Assembly (NCBI GenBank): GCA_045616445.1
Contig: JAZLGR010000012.1
Location: 35,714-99,713, forward strand
Direction of reading: 5' to 3'
Origin: Fimousia sp045616445
Lineage (GTDB): Bacteria > Bacillota > Clostridia > Lachnospirales > Lachnospiraceae
Length of the DNA: 64,000 nucleotides
Shown: positions 55,530 to 64,000 of the stretch, piece after piece
Layout: each line of letters begins with the position of its first letter
Numbering within the stretch: the stretch's first letter is position 1
Notes under the pieces: generated by a model
Seen by the model: only the letters and a program-made list of their open reading frames with translations
Told to the model about the DNA's origin: nothing
The model's database searches: none
Program-made: the position numbers and the translations under genes

Positions 55530-56825
55530 TTAGTAAACACGGATTACATTACAGATTTCGTGCACCTGAGGAAGGAGTTCTAAGATCTGTAAGGAATTGC
55601 TCATGTTGCTTTCCTTGACATGATGGGTGATGACAACCAGTTCTCCAGTACCGTCTTTCGCTGACTGCTTCTGTGCGATACGCTCAATGCTGACGTCATT
55701 ATTGCCGAATACATTGGTCAGGGCTGCCAGTGTACCTGCTTTATCAAGGACCTTCATACGAATGAAGAATTTATTTTCAGAATCCATTAATTTCTTGATC
55801 GGAAGCTGTTTATAGCAGGTGCATCCGATTTCACCGGTGCAGTGATTGTGGATGTGTCTTGCGGTTTCAATCACATCTCCGACAACTGCACTGGCTGTTG
55901 GCAGCTCGCCTGCCCCTCTTCCGTAGAACATGGCATCTCCGACCGCGTCTCCGCGAACGAATACCGCGTTGAAGGAATCATTTACCGAAGAGATTGGGTG
56001 GGATTTGTCAACCAGCATTGGGTGAACGCGCACTTCGATTCCGTCCGGTGTATTCTTGCCCACACCAAGCAGCTTGATGACACAGTTCATATCCTTTGCA
56101 TAGGCAATGTCCACATCTGTAATTTTGGTAATACCTTCTGTATACACATCGTCGAATACAACCCTGCTGTTGAAGGCAATGGATGCCATGATGGCCATCT
56201 TACGCCCTGCGTCAAGTCCTTCCACATCTGCTGTTGGATCGCTTTCTGCATATCCTAAATCCTGGGCAAGTTTTAAGGTTTCTGCATAGGAACAGCCCTC
56301 TTCTGTCATCTTGCTTAAGATAAAGTTAGTGGTTCCATTGACGATACCGATGATTTCTTCCATATGGTTTCCAGCAAGACACTGCTTTAATGGACGAAGA
56401 ATCGGAATACCGCCGGCTACGGATGCCTCAAACATCAGGTCGCAGCCATTTTCTTCTGCCAGGTGAAGAAGCTCCTGTCCGTGGACTGCCATAAGGTCTT
56501 TGTTGGCTGTGACAACGGATTTACCAGCCATTAAGCTTTCACGGATATAGGTTTTGGCTGGCTCAATGCCGCCCATGACTTCTACTACAATTTCAATGTG
56601 TTCGTCAGAGATGATATCTTCCCAGCAATCTGTTAAGAGGGATGCATCGATACCTTCTCTTTTTTTGGAAGCGTCGCGTACTAAAATTCTGGATACGCTT
56701 ACTGCACTTCCACACTTGTGGAACATCTCGTCTTCAAGATTTTTGATTACTTTATATACGCCTGTACCGACAGTCCCTGCTCCGAGAACTGCCACATGGA
56801 TGGTTTCTTTTACATTCTTACTCAC
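55530..56825 (-). CDS. hom: Homoserine dehydrogenase with ACT domain
   Basis: A 431-residue enzyme: NADP-binding VLGAGTVGTGVYKV, VNGTTNFILSKM and GLDAGRKMAIMA; C-terminal ACT domain (MKVLDKAGTLAALTNVF) for threonine feedback. Supplies homoserine for methionine and threonine, upstream of the methionine synthase step encoded at 23-28 kb. It lies 25 bases after the NUDIX gene and 44 before pyrH. Confidence 0.96.
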   Translation of the reverse strand: MSKNVKETIHVAVLGAGTVGTGVYKVIKNLEDEMFHKCGSAVSVSRILVRDASKKREGIDASLLTDCWEDIISDEHIEIVVEVMGGIEPAKTYIRESLMAGKSVVTANKDLMAVHGQELLHLAEENGCDLMFEASVAGGIPILRPLKQCLAGNHMEEIIGIVNGTTNFILSKMTEEGCSYAETLKLAQDLGYAESDPTADVEGLDAGRKMAIMASIAFNSRVVFDDVYTEGITKITDVDIAYAKDMNCVIKLLGVGKNTPDGIEVRVHPMLVDKSHPISSVNDSFNAVFVRGDAVGDAMFYGRGAGELPTASAVVGDVIETARHIHNHCTGEIGCTCYKQLPIKKLMDSENKFFIRMKVLDKAGTLAALTNVFGNNDVSIERIAQKQSAKDGTGELVVITHHVKESNMSNSLQILELLPQVHEICNVIRVY

Positions 56826-56849
56826 TTTTATTCTCCTGTATATTACTTG

Positions 56850-57368
56850 TTAGATCTGTCTGCCAGCTTCCAAATCATCTAAAAATGCATGGAGGAATCG
56901 ACCAGCTAATGATAGTGGCTGTCCAGGACGTTCCACAGCTTTTCTTGCTTCGTCAAAAGTGAACCATTTGGCGTGGTCAACTTCATCCTGATCCATGTCG
57001 CTCAAATCCATATCGTCAACGACTGCGTACCAGTTAAGCATTAAGGTATTGCTCTTTTCATAATATTCGCTGCGATTAAAACCACAATCGATGACATTAA
57101 GTCCAATTTCTTCCTTGATTTCGCGGGCAACCGTTACTTCTGCATTCTCGCCTTTGCTGATATAACCAGCAACAAGGATATAAAATCCCATGTTGTACTG
57201 CTTGATCAGCAGAATCTTGTTCTTTTTCTTGTTTAAGGTGATCATACTGCATGCAGTATTAAAAACTGGGAAACGAAACTGATTACATTCCGGACAGAAT
57301 GGCACCATGCCTTCTTTATCCAAGTGTTTCATAGTGAGCTTCGCTCCGCATTCCATACAATGTTTCAT
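56850..57368 (-). CDS. NUDIX hydrolase with N-terminal zinc ribbon
   Basis: A 172-residue protein: two CxxC pairs (CMECG and CPEC) form a zinc ribbon; the NUDIX box is exact, GYISKGENAEVTVAREIKEE followed by IG. The layout resembles NADH pyrophosphatase NudC but lacks its N-terminal domain; the substrate is not predictable. Between the AEC transporter and hom. Confidence 0.88.
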   Translation of the reverse strand: MKHCMECGAKLTMKHLDKEGMVPFCPECNQFRFPVFNTACSMITLNKKKNKILLIKQYNMGFYILVAGYISKGENAEVTVAREIKEEIGLNVIDCGFNRSEYYEKSNTLMLNWYAVVDDMDLSDMDQDEVDHAKWFTFDEARKAVERPGQPLSLAGRFLHAFLDDLEAGRQI

Positions 57369-57385
57369 CTTGTTTCTCCTTTATG

Positions 57386-58312
57386 TTACACAAACATACA
57401 GACGATCGGAATAGTGATGACTGATAATGTTGTGGTGATTACAGTTCCCTTCGCCAGAAATGAATCGTCCTGGCCGTACTGTGCACGCATCATTGCCGGA
57501 ATATTCCCAACAGGAACGGCAATCATCAGTGCCATGGTACTTCTCATCATTATATCAGTTATAAATGATTTTGTAACTAATATATATATAATTGGAAATA
57601 CGACAAATCGAAGAATGGTAAATATAAAAAAGCTCAGATCATTAACTAACTCAACCGGTTTCATATCAGCCAAAGACATGCCGATTACCACGAGAGACAG
57701 TAAAGTGGCAGGCTGACCGGCATAATTTAGAAAATTGTAGACTAAAACCGGCACCTTGATCTCAAAACTGAAAATGATCAGGGCAACAATACAGGACATG
57801 GTTCCCGGGTTGAGCATCTTCCGTAGCTGGGTAGCAAGGTCAATGTTGCCTTCTGTTGAAATGATGAGCCATGTACCGTAAGTGTAGACAAACAGATTAT
57901 AGCATAAGTTAAAAATCGCAACGTAGATCAGACTCTGTGGCCCGATCAGTGCAGAAGCAACCGGAATACCGATAAATCCGCAATTGCCGTAGATGGTCAT
58001 CAGCTGATAATCTGCTCTTCTTTTCCTTTCTGGACGCAGCAGGACCAGGAAAATGTATCCCAGCACGATCAAAACAATATAAGTGATGAAGCTTAGGATG
58101 CCAAATTTGATCAGTGTGGATCCAGATGAAGAGCGGTCGCTCTGATTTAATACACTGACAATGGTAAGAGCAGGCGCGCATATGTTAACCACCATGGCTG
58201 AAAAATATTTGGATGCTTTCCGTTCGATGATGCCTGCTTTACAAAGCATCATACCGATCAGCATCAGGGCAAAAATAATCATCATCTGCCCAAAAACAAT
58301 GGGTGCACTCAT
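57386..58312 (-). CDS. AEC family (auxin-efflux-carrier-like) transporter
   Basis: A 308-residue protein with about ten membrane segments and the family pattern NICAPALTIVSVLNQ in the first half, YGNCGFIGIPVASALIG in the crossing helix, and AVPVGNIPAMMRAQYG near the end. Members carry organic acids such as malate. 18 bases before the NUDIX gene in transcription order. Confidence 0.88.
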   Translation of the reverse strand: MSAPIVFGQMMIIFALMLIGMMLCKAGIIERKASKYFSAMVVNICAPALTIVSVLNQSDRSSSGSTLIKFGILSFITYIVLIVLGYIFLVLLRPERKRRADYQLMTIYGNCGFIGIPVASALIGPQSLIYVAIFNLCYNLFVYTYGTWLIISTEGNIDLATQLRKMLNPGTMSCIVALIIFSFEIKVPVLVYNFLNYAGQPATLLSLVVIGMSLADMKPVELVNDLSFFIFTILRFVVFPIIYILVTKSFITDIMMRSTMALMIAVPVGNIPAMMRAQYGQDDSFLAKGTVITTTLSVITIPIVCMFV

Positions 58313-58371
58313 ATTCTATCCTCTTTCTATATCTTTATTCTCATTATTGTATTACAAATGGTCAAATTAGA

Positions 58372-58400
58372 AAAGAGCTATTCGGTTGTGGAATAGCTCT
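58372..58400 (-). terminator. Terminator of glycosylase-like paralog B
   Basis: AAGAGCTATTC pairs perfectly with GAATAGCTCTT, followed on the minus strand by TTCTAATTT. Confidence 0.75.
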
Positions 58401-58410
58401 TGTATGAAAT

Positions 58411-59757
58411 CTATGATTCGTCATAAATATGTGTGATCGCATAAATGGTTTCTAAAATATGATCAGGAATTCCCATATCCTCAAGATCATCGATGATGTC
58501 GATAATATTGGTTCGATACTCTTCATGCTCTGGATCGATGATAGATAAAACAAATGAACCAAACTTTTTCTCGATTCTATTCTTACTTACATTGGTATCT
58601 CTTAAAATGGTTTTTAAGATGATCGCAACTAAGATATCTTCCTTGTCTTCTCTGTTTAAGCTCATCACATATGGAGTAATGATATGAAGCTGGCGAAGAA
58701 TGTACATCATGTAAGGCATCCGGGATTTAAGATGTGTACGGTCGCGATAATACTCTGCTGCAAACTGAATCGCTTTTTCAACGACAAATCCACGATTTGA
58801 GAAATTGCGCTTCATATAATCCGGGAACAATGGAATCAGATTGGTCTGGATCAGAAGATCAAATCGCCGTTTTACATTCTCCAGGGACTGATTGTGGTCG
58901 GTACGGTTAAAATCATAATAGCCGCAATATAAATGCTGGCATAGATTACATGGACAAAACTCACAAAAATAAGCCTGGTCTTCTTCACAAATCTGATTGA
59001 GGGCTCTGCAGTAGAACTGTCCCTGCATATTGGTGTCGGCCCATCGCTGTCGGTATTCATAGCTGACACCGTCATTGATCGTATTCTCATTATGTTCTAA
59101 GATTTCTTCCTTGTAGATTAAGGAAGCCTTCACACGGTTGATGAATTCTGCTGTACCGCAGATGTTAGGATTGCTTACATAAAAGACATCATACTTATTC
59201 TTGAATTCTTCATGTCTGGAAATAACATGGGCAGCAAGATCGCTTGCTACTATGATCTTACGAATGGTATTGAACTCTTCTAAAATCTTAAGCATGAACT
59301 CATATCCGACTTCTAACTCTTCGTTGGTCAATCGTCTTGTGACACTGTAGGCCTTCTCCTCATGTGGGTAGAACGGAAAGATATTCCACAATACTACGGT
59401 GTCCATACAATCATCTAATTCCTTCCAGATGACAGAGGATGCAGGATCCTTAGAAAGCTCATGTTCTTTGCGATATGTCTTGTTCTGAATGGTATAACCA
59501 GAGGAATCTGCAACTTTTAATATGGAGACATCTTCAGAACCGATAAAATACTCATCTGTAAATGGGATTCCAGTACGACGGCTTCCTGCAAATACAGGTG
59601 TTCCGCCAACTAAGATCGCTTTAGGCTCTTTCTTCTTAAGGGTGGACAGATAGATATCCAGATTTTTAGCCTTAAGTGGCGTCTGATATATATTATCCAG
59701 CGTATAACTGCTTGGATAGCTTTGTAAATCATAAACGAGCGGCAGTTTGAATTCCAT
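58411..59757 (-). CDS. Uracil-DNA-glycosylase-like protein with Cys cluster and RelA-type HD-like tail (paralog B)
   Basis: A 448-residue paralog of the gene at 10521, same order of parts. Glycosylase-like: ILVGGTPVFAGSRRTGIPFT and VLWNIFPFYPHEEK; the place of the catalytic VRHPS-type loop reads FYVSNPNICGTAEF, so the His is lost here too. Cys cluster: YFCEFCPCNLCQHLYCGYYD, one Cys more than paralog A. HD-like tail: DILVAIILKTILRDTNVS and EKKFGSFVLSII without the metal-binding His-Asp. It has its own terminator. Conservation of both copies without catalytic residues suggests a binding or regulatory role. Confidence 0.7.
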   Translation of the reverse strand: MEFKLPLVYDLQSYPSSYTLDNIYQTPLKAKNLDIYLSTLKKKEPKAILVGGTPVFAGSRRTGIPFTDEYFIGSEDVSILKVADSSGYTIQNKTYRKEHELSKDPASSVIWKELDDCMDTVVLWNIFPFYPHEEKAYSVTRRLTNEELEVGYEFMLKILEEFNTIRKIIVASDLAAHVISRHEEFKNKYDVFYVSNPNICGTAEFINRVKASLIYKEEILEHNENTINDGVSYEYRQRWADTNMQGQFYCRALNQICEEDQAYFCEFCPCNLCQHLYCGYYDFNRTDHNQSLENVKRRFDLLIQTNLIPLFPDYMKRNFSNRGFVVEKAIQFAAEYYRDRTHLKSRMPYMMYILRQLHIITPYVMSLNREDKEDILVAIILKTILRDTNVSKNRIEKKFGSFVLSIIDPEHEEYRTNIIDIIDDLEDMGIPDHILETIYAITHIYDES

Positions 59758-59848
59758 GATGACTCCTTGTTTTTGTTAAAAGTATACAGATAATCTACTA
59801 TGATTATACTTCTTTTACCAAAAAAATACCACAAATATTGTAAGATTT

Positions 59849-60997
59849 TTACGAAATTATCATTGAAAGGAGCGTTTTGTAATTGAATAATGGATTGCTC
59901 TTTAATTTTTTTGTTAACATATTAAGGTTTTTGTCAGAATGCTCAATTTCTCTTGAATACCAGTGGGTAATCCAGACACGTTCTTTCATGGAGAGGGAAC
60001 GATCCTCGGTATACCATTTGATAAAGTTTAGTTCACAGATCAGAGAAGCGGCAATGATGATAAACTTCACTTTGGACAGAACATCATAGTCATAAACTGC
60101 GCCACAGAAATAAGTGTAGAGTAAGTTTACAAGAATCTGTTCGATCTCCACATCATGGGTGGAGATGCTGAATCGAAACTCGGATTTCAGCTGCCAATAG
60201 TCTGCATTGCTCAAGCGGCCCAGCATCATAGTGGAACAGTCAAGGAAGGTAAACCAGTCTTCCGTAAGTGGTTCAAGATCCTTATATTCCTTCATCGCCT
60301 GGCAGAACCACTCGTATTTTTCAGAAAAATTCCACTCATATTGTTTAAACTGGCTTAAAAAATGAGGAATCGCATCTTCTCTGCTGTAGCGGTCCATGAG
60401 ATCGTCTATTTCAAAGATCTCATTGCGTTGGATACGTCTCTGCATATCATGGGCGAATACAAGAATGATGCCCATACGCTGTTTGATGGTCAGACTGCGA
60501 TTCTGCAGGATCTGGCACAGGAAATCCCGGGTATCCTCTAACTTGGAGTGAAACAGGAAATCGAAATCCTCATACATTTCTGCTTCTTCTTCAGTTTCTT
60601 TATACTCATAAGTGACTTTATCTTTGTTGGATAAGATGATGCGACATGCCTCTGGGCAGGAAAGGGACAGATGTACTTCGTTGAGTCCCTCATATTCTTC
60701 GATATGTCTTGGATAGTTCTTACATGTATGGCAAAGCGCTTCCTCACCTAGCTCAGCATAAAGATCGCATAAGTTTTGATCGTTTAAGAATGCGCATCTT
60801 GGTCCGTTCTGGCAGAATACACCTTCCTTATGATCAATACAGTTATGAAGCCGATTGCCAAATGGACCCTCCACCTTTTCATATCGTTTCAAAGACGCTT
60901 CATCGATCACAATCTGCCAGCCTGAACAGCAGGTATCGTCGCATCGATTGGCAATACAAGTAAATTGTTCGTAGTAATCTGGGTACATATATTCCAT
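59849..60997 (-). CDS. FliB-like lysine N-methylase family protein
   Basis: A 382-residue Cys-rich protein. The N-terminal CIANRCDDTCCSGW, then CAFLNDQNLCDLY and CHTCKNYPRH match the flagellin lysine N-methylase (FliB) family, thought to bind an iron-sulfur cluster. The start at 60997 has AGAGGTG before ATG. No flagellar gene is in the window, and many relatives are found in non-motile bacteria, so the substrate may not be flagellin. The last 200 residues are helical and unassigned. Confidence 0.8.
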   Translation of the reverse strand: MEYMYPDYYEQFTCIANRCDDTCCSGWQIVIDEASLKRYEKVEGPFGNRLHNCIDHKEGVFCQNGPRCAFLNDQNLCDLYAELGEEALCHTCKNYPRHIEEYEGLNEVHLSLSCPEACRIILSNKDKVTYEYKETEEEAEMYEDFDFLFHSKLEDTRDFLCQILQNRSLTIKQRMGIILVFAHDMQRRIQRNEIFEIDDLMDRYSREDAIPHFLSQFKQYEWNFSEKYEWFCQAMKEYKDLEPLTEDWFTFLDCSTMMLGRLSNADYWQLKSEFRFSISTHDVEIEQILVNLLYTYFCGAVYDYDVLSKVKFIIIAASLICELNFIKWYTEDRSLSMKERVWITHWYSREIEHSDKNLNMLTKKLKSNPLFNYKTLLSMIIS

Positions 60998-61067
60998 AAA
61001 AATCACCTCTTTTTTCTTCATAAATCTATCATAACATGCCTCGAAAACCTTAAATGTTACAAAAGTA

Positions 61068-61095
61068 TTGCAAAATGTTTCAAATCTGTTATAAT
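61068..61095 (+). promoter_or_regulatory. Promoter of 3D-domain gene
   Basis: TTGCAA and TATAAT separated by 16 bases, 43 bases before the start codon. Confidence 0.5.
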
Positions 61096-61138
61096 ATAAA
61101 CATAAAATCGAAACAAATTAATCGGAAAGGTGAAAATT

Positions 61139-61672
61139 ATGAAACACAGAATGAAAGTATTAGCTACGCTGCTTCTCGTTTTTACACTTACGATTGGCAG
61201 TACCATTTGTCTGAGCGTACCAACATTTGCAGGTACCAAAAAAGTGTATCTTGGTAAGTATACATGCACCGCTTACTGCGGCTGTAGAAAATGTAATGGA
61301 AAGTATTATGGATGCAGAACAGCTTCCGGCACAAAGCCAAAAGCTGGCAGAACCATTGCAGTAGATCCTAAAAAAATCAAATTAAAAACCAAAGTAATGG
61401 TCAATGGCAAAACTTATATTGCAGAAGATACAGGTGGAGCAATCAAAGGAAAGAGAATCGACATTTTCTTTAGCACCCACAAAAAAGCCATGAAATTTGG
61501 CAAGAAAAAGATGAAAGTTTATAAAGTATATAAGACTTCAGGATCCTCTGGCGGATCTTCTTCCGGTAATAAGAATCCGGTGGATACAAAAGATCAAAGC
61601 ATCGTAGACCGCACCGGAACAGTGATCCGTGAAGAAGCAATCAAGGAACAGAATCATAAAGATACATTCTAG
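61139..61672 (+). CDS. Secreted 3D-domain protein (lytic-transglycosylase-like)
   Basis: A 177-residue protein: signal peptide to about residue 31 (ending VPTFAG), then a 3D domain: YTCTAYCGCRKCNG, GRTIAVDPKKI, AEDTGGAIKGKRIDIFF, with the three conserved Asp residues (VD, ED, ID). In Firmicutes such domains cut peptidoglycan. A Ser/Gly-rich linker and charged tail follow. I use ATG 61139 (AAAGGTG upstream), not the in-frame GTG at 61130. Single gene with its own promoter and terminator. Confidence 0.88.
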   Translation: MKHRMKVLATLLLVFTLTIGSTICLSVPTFAGTKKVYLGKYTCTAYCGCRKCNGKYYGCRTASGTKPKAGRTIAVDPKKIKLKTKVMVNGKTYIAEDTGGAIKGKRIDIFFSTHKKAMKFGKKKMKVYKVYKTSGSSGGSSSGNKNPVDTKDQSIVDRTGTVIREEAIKEQNHKDTF

Positions 61673-61688
61673 AATAGAATAAAGCAAC

Positions 61689-61720
61689 AAAACCCATCGG
61701 TAAGATCACCGATGGGTTTT
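61689..61720. terminator. Bidirectional terminator
   Basis: AAAACCCATCGGT pairs with ACCGATGGGTTTT; both flanks are AT-rich. Shared by the convergent 3D-domain and L,D-transpeptidase genes. Confidence 0.85.
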
Positions 61721-61726
61721 CTTATA

Positions 61727-62452
61727 TTATTTTTTATAAATACAGATTCGTGTATGGGAATCGCAGGTTTTTAGAACCTTCTTCATATATTTCTTTGGAA
61801 TTGCAACACATCCCAAAGTATACTTATGGCTGCCTGTACAGTGGAGGAAGATGGCACTTCCCTTCTTGTAGACGCCCTTCTTATTGTATCCAATATTCAT
61901 ACAATAATCATATTGTGGTTTGTACTTGATCAGATGTTCACCATGACAGCGATGCTTCTGCTTTCTCGTATCAATCATACGATTGTAGTACTTTTTGTCG
62001 CCACACCAGTATAGATACTTGTTCAGTTTTTTATATTTCATCTTAGCGCCAGGGTCGCTCAAACGGCCAAAGGCACAGGTGAGTTTGAAGGTTCCGGTTG
62101 GAGTTTTCTTATCCCCTTCCCGCTTTTTGCCAATTCCCTTCCTGCCCACATAGGCTGTTGTTTTGATTGTTTTCTTCCATACAAATTCATCGACAGATTC
62201 TTTCTCGGATGCTGTCGAGTCTTCGGTTGGTTCAGCCTTCGGAATCCGTTCCTTCTTATAAAGGATAAAATCCGCCTTGTAATGTCCTTTATATTTTACA
62301 AAAATGAGTTGATTCACATCTTCATCATTCAGATAAGTTTTAAGAAGCTGATCCCATGTACTTGTCTTGGCAGAAACTGTAATGGATGCTGACACAATCA
62401 TACCTGTCATCAGGAAAACCAGCAAATACACAAATCTCTGTAGAGGTTTCAT
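61727..62452 (-). CDS. L,D-transpeptidase family protein
   Basis: A 241-residue protein with an N-terminal signal/membrane segment (residues 8-28) and a YkuD-like domain: KTPTGTFKLT and IFLHCTGSHKYTLGCVAIP, with His and catalytic Cys. Erfk-type crosslinking or lipoprotein attachment. The start codon lies one base after the pfkA stop, so the two genes are co-transcribed. The N-terminal region (residues 30-90) is unassigned. Confidence 0.88.
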   Translation of the reverse strand: MKPLQRFVYLLVFLMTGMIVSASITVSAKTSTWDQLLKTYLNDEDVNQLIFVKYKGHYKADFILYKKERIPKAEPTEDSTASEKESVDEFVWKKTIKTTAYVGRKGIGKKREGDKKTPTGTFKLTCAFGRLSDPGAKMKYKKLNKYLYWCGDKKYYNRMIDTRKQKHRCHGEHLIKYKPQYDYCMNIGYNKKGVYKKGSAIFLHCTGSHKYTLGCVAIPKKYMKKVLKTCDSHTRICIYKK

Positions 62453-62453
62453 C

Positions 62454-63536
62454 TTATTTGTCTTTAGTACCGAAGCTGATTCCTGCTAATTTACCTTCTG
62501 TAATTAAGTGGGATTCAGGATCTACATATTTTAACTTGCCTGCGATTTCTTCTAATGGTACACGGATTACTTCGTTATTTTCAATCGCTGCCATCTTACC
62601 GAAGTCGCCTTCTAAGATCATCTGAGCACCTGTAGCACCTACACGAGTTGCAAGTACACGGTCTGCTGGACATGGGTTACCACCACGCTGAGCATGTCCT
62701 GGGTTAGCTACACGAAGTTCCTGATCGATGATACCGGAAAGACGTTTTGCAAGTTCTTCAGATGCGGAAGTATAACCTTCAGCCGCACGTTTTTTCTTTA
62801 ATTCTTTCTTAGTAAGTTCTGCATCTTCTTTGGAGATTGCGCCTTCAGCACAAGCGATGATGGAGAATTTCGCACCGCGTTTTTTACGTTTCTTGAGTGC
62901 TTTTGCAATTTCGTTGATGTCATATGGGATTTCTGGAAGTAAGATGATGTCACATCCGCCAGCGATACCAGCGTATAATGTTACCCAGCCTACTTTATGT
63001 CCCATAACTTCAACGATAAATACACGGCTGTGAGAGGAAGCTGTTGTGTGGATCATATCGATGTATTCTGTAGCGATATTAACAGCAGATTCGAAACCGA
63101 ATGTGATTTCTGTTCCCCATAAGTCGTTGTCGATTGTCTTAGGCATACTTACTACATTGAGGCCATTCTCGCGAAGTAAGTTTGCAGTTTTCTGAGAACC
63201 GTTACCACCTAAAACTACAAGACAGTCTAAACCTAATTTGTGGTAAGTCTGTTTCATCAGTTCTACTTTGTCATTACCATTCTCATCTGGTGTACCCATT
63301 AATTTGAATGGACATCTGGAAGTACCTAAGATTGTACCACCCTTGTTGATGATTCCTCGGAAATCTTCTGCTCCCATAACTTTGAAATTAGAGTACATAA
63401 GACCTTTGTAACCATCCTGGAAACCGTAGATTTCTACATCTTTTCTCTGTGCATAAAGACCTTTTACGATACCACGCATAGTTGCGTTGAGCGCCTGGCA
63501 GTCACCGCCAGAAGTTAACATACCAACTTTTAACAT
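62454..63536 (-). CDS. pfkA: 6-phosphofructokinase
   Basis: A 360-residue PFK: LTSGGDCQALNATMR, GTSRCPF, MPKTIDNDLWGTE, and GHKVGWVTLYAG. By E. coli numbering residue 104 is Gly (as in ATP enzymes) while 124 is Lys (PKTIDND, as in PPi and some actinobacterial ATP enzymes), so ATP use is likely but needs an assay. The metal-coordinating Asp103 of GGDGS is Asn here (GGNGS). It phosphorylates fructose 6-phosphate. Ribosome site CGGAGGA. Confidence 0.93.
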   Translation of the reverse strand: MLKVGMLTSGGDCQALNATMRGIVKGLYAQRKDVEIYGFQDGYKGLMYSNFKVMGAEDFRGIINKGGTILGTSRCPFKLMGTPDENGNDKVELMKQTYHKLGLDCLVVLGGNGSQKTANLLRENGLNVVSMPKTIDNDLWGTEITFGFESAVNIATEYIDMIHTTASSHSRVFIVEVMGHKVGWVTLYAGIAGGCDIILLPEIPYDINEIAKALKKRKKRGAKFSIIACAEGAISKEDAELTKKELKKKRAAEGYTSASEELAKRLSGIIDQELRVANPGHAQRGGNPCPADRVLATRVGATGAQMILEGDFGKMAAIENNEVIRVPLEEIAGKLKYVDPESHLITEGKLAGISFGTKDK

Positions 63537-63575
63537 AATTCCATCCTCCGTTAAATATTTTTTAAATTACTTATT

Positions 63576-63604
63576 ATTATACAATTAATTGAGTATTCAT
63601 ACAA
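63576..63604 (-). promoter_or_regulatory. Promoter of pfkA
   Basis: TTGTAT, 17-base spacer, TATAAT on the minus strand, 39 bases before the pfkA start and just after the small upstream gene. Confidence 0.6.
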
Positions 63605-63606
63605 TG

Positions 63607-63852
63607 CTACATGCCATCAAATTTCAGAATTCTTGCCATCATTTCCTGTAAAAGTGGTTCAAATTCAGTGCCGATGTCGATTCTGTTCATGTCAAAATTC
63701 GCATAGTAGAAATAACTGCCCTGTGTGCCGAGCATAATCTTATCTCCCTCTAATGGCTCATTGGCAAACAGAATGCGTCTTGAGACCTTCTGTTCTGTTT
63801 CTTCAACAATTGCAGCCAGCTCTGGGGAGATGGTATATCCTAAAATTGTCAT
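63607..63852 (-). CDS. Small conserved-looking protein of unknown function
   Basis: An 81-residue soluble protein with a predicted alpha-beta pattern (YTISPELAAIVEETEQKVS, then SYFYYANFDMNRIDIG). I do not recognise the family. GGAGG before ATG 63852. It is separated from pfkA by a promoter, so it may be an independent gene. The remaining 148 bases to the window end hold no clear gene. Confidence 0.6.
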   Translation of the reverse strand: MTILGYTISPELAAIVEETEQKVSRRILFANEPLEGDKIMLGTQGSYFYYANFDMNRIDIGTEFEPLLQEMMARILKFDGM

Positions 63853-64000
63853 AAAAAATCCTCCCTACATAATCAAGTCATTTTTGTTGAAAATACGGGC
63901 TTTTTCAGCCCTATGTATCTCAGAAAATAAGCCGGGGTTACGAGCATTTCAATGTATCAGGTACTAAAATAGCGGATAAAGGGTACACAAAATAAAACGT

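Overview
The window is a low-GC, gene-dense Firmicutes chromosome segment, most likely from an anaerobic gut clostridium of the Lachnospiraceae type. Evidence: strong AAGGAGG ribosome sites, a class III fructose-bisphosphatase, PolC, the pyrH-frr-uppS-cdsA-rseP-ispG-polC-rimP-nusA-infB supercluster, a GGGtGRT-family protein, LCP and L,D-transpeptidase wall enzymes, and the pyrB-pyrI pair. I cannot name the species. I saw no rRNA, tRNA, CRISPR array, prophage or insertion sequence.

Layout. 1-634: tail of a highly expressed GGGtGRT gene. 771-3580: a two-gene unit made of an unknown protein and a membrane Ser/Thr kinase with an extracellular solute-binding-like sensor. 3601-10405: a cobalamin riboswitch followed by a lipoprotein, an ECF transporter (T, fused double ATPase, S) and two secreted proteins. 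The lipoprotein and the two secreted proteins together look like the separated halves of an animal transcobalamin or intrinsic factor; this is the most interesting system here. 10521-13484: an odd DNA-glycosylase-like fusion, a small membrane protein, an SGNH esterase and a metallo-beta-lactamase-fold protein. 13649-19040: L,D-transpeptidase, DegV, aroD with a divergent LysR regulator, and dapF. 19187-28161: a topoisomerase IV pair followed by a B12-dependent methionine synthase cassette. 28264-35250: LCP protein, ilvN-ilvC, pyrB-pyrI-argF, and a tyrosine recombinase.

From 35280 to 60997 nearly everything is on the minus strand: a cytidylate-kinase-like gene, fbp, and then, reading in transcription order, AEC transporter, NUDIX hydrolase, hom, pyrH, frr, uppS, cdsA, rseP, ispG, polC, rimP, nusA, ylxR, an L7Ae-like gene, infB, rbfA, nrnA, truB and ribF. 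Upstream of these lie a second copy of the glycosylase-like fusion and a FliB-like methylase. The end holds a 3D-domain protein (+), an L,D-transpeptidase coupled to pfkA (-), and a small unknown gene.

Themes. Cobalamin links two parts of the window: proposed capture and import under riboswitch control (3.6-10.4 kb), and use in methionine synthesis (23.4-28.2 kb). Two further points stand out: the paralogous glycosylase-like/RelA-HD-like fusions at 10.5 and 58.4 kb, which appear to have lost catalytic residues, and a multi-branched inverted-repeat element between degV and aroD.
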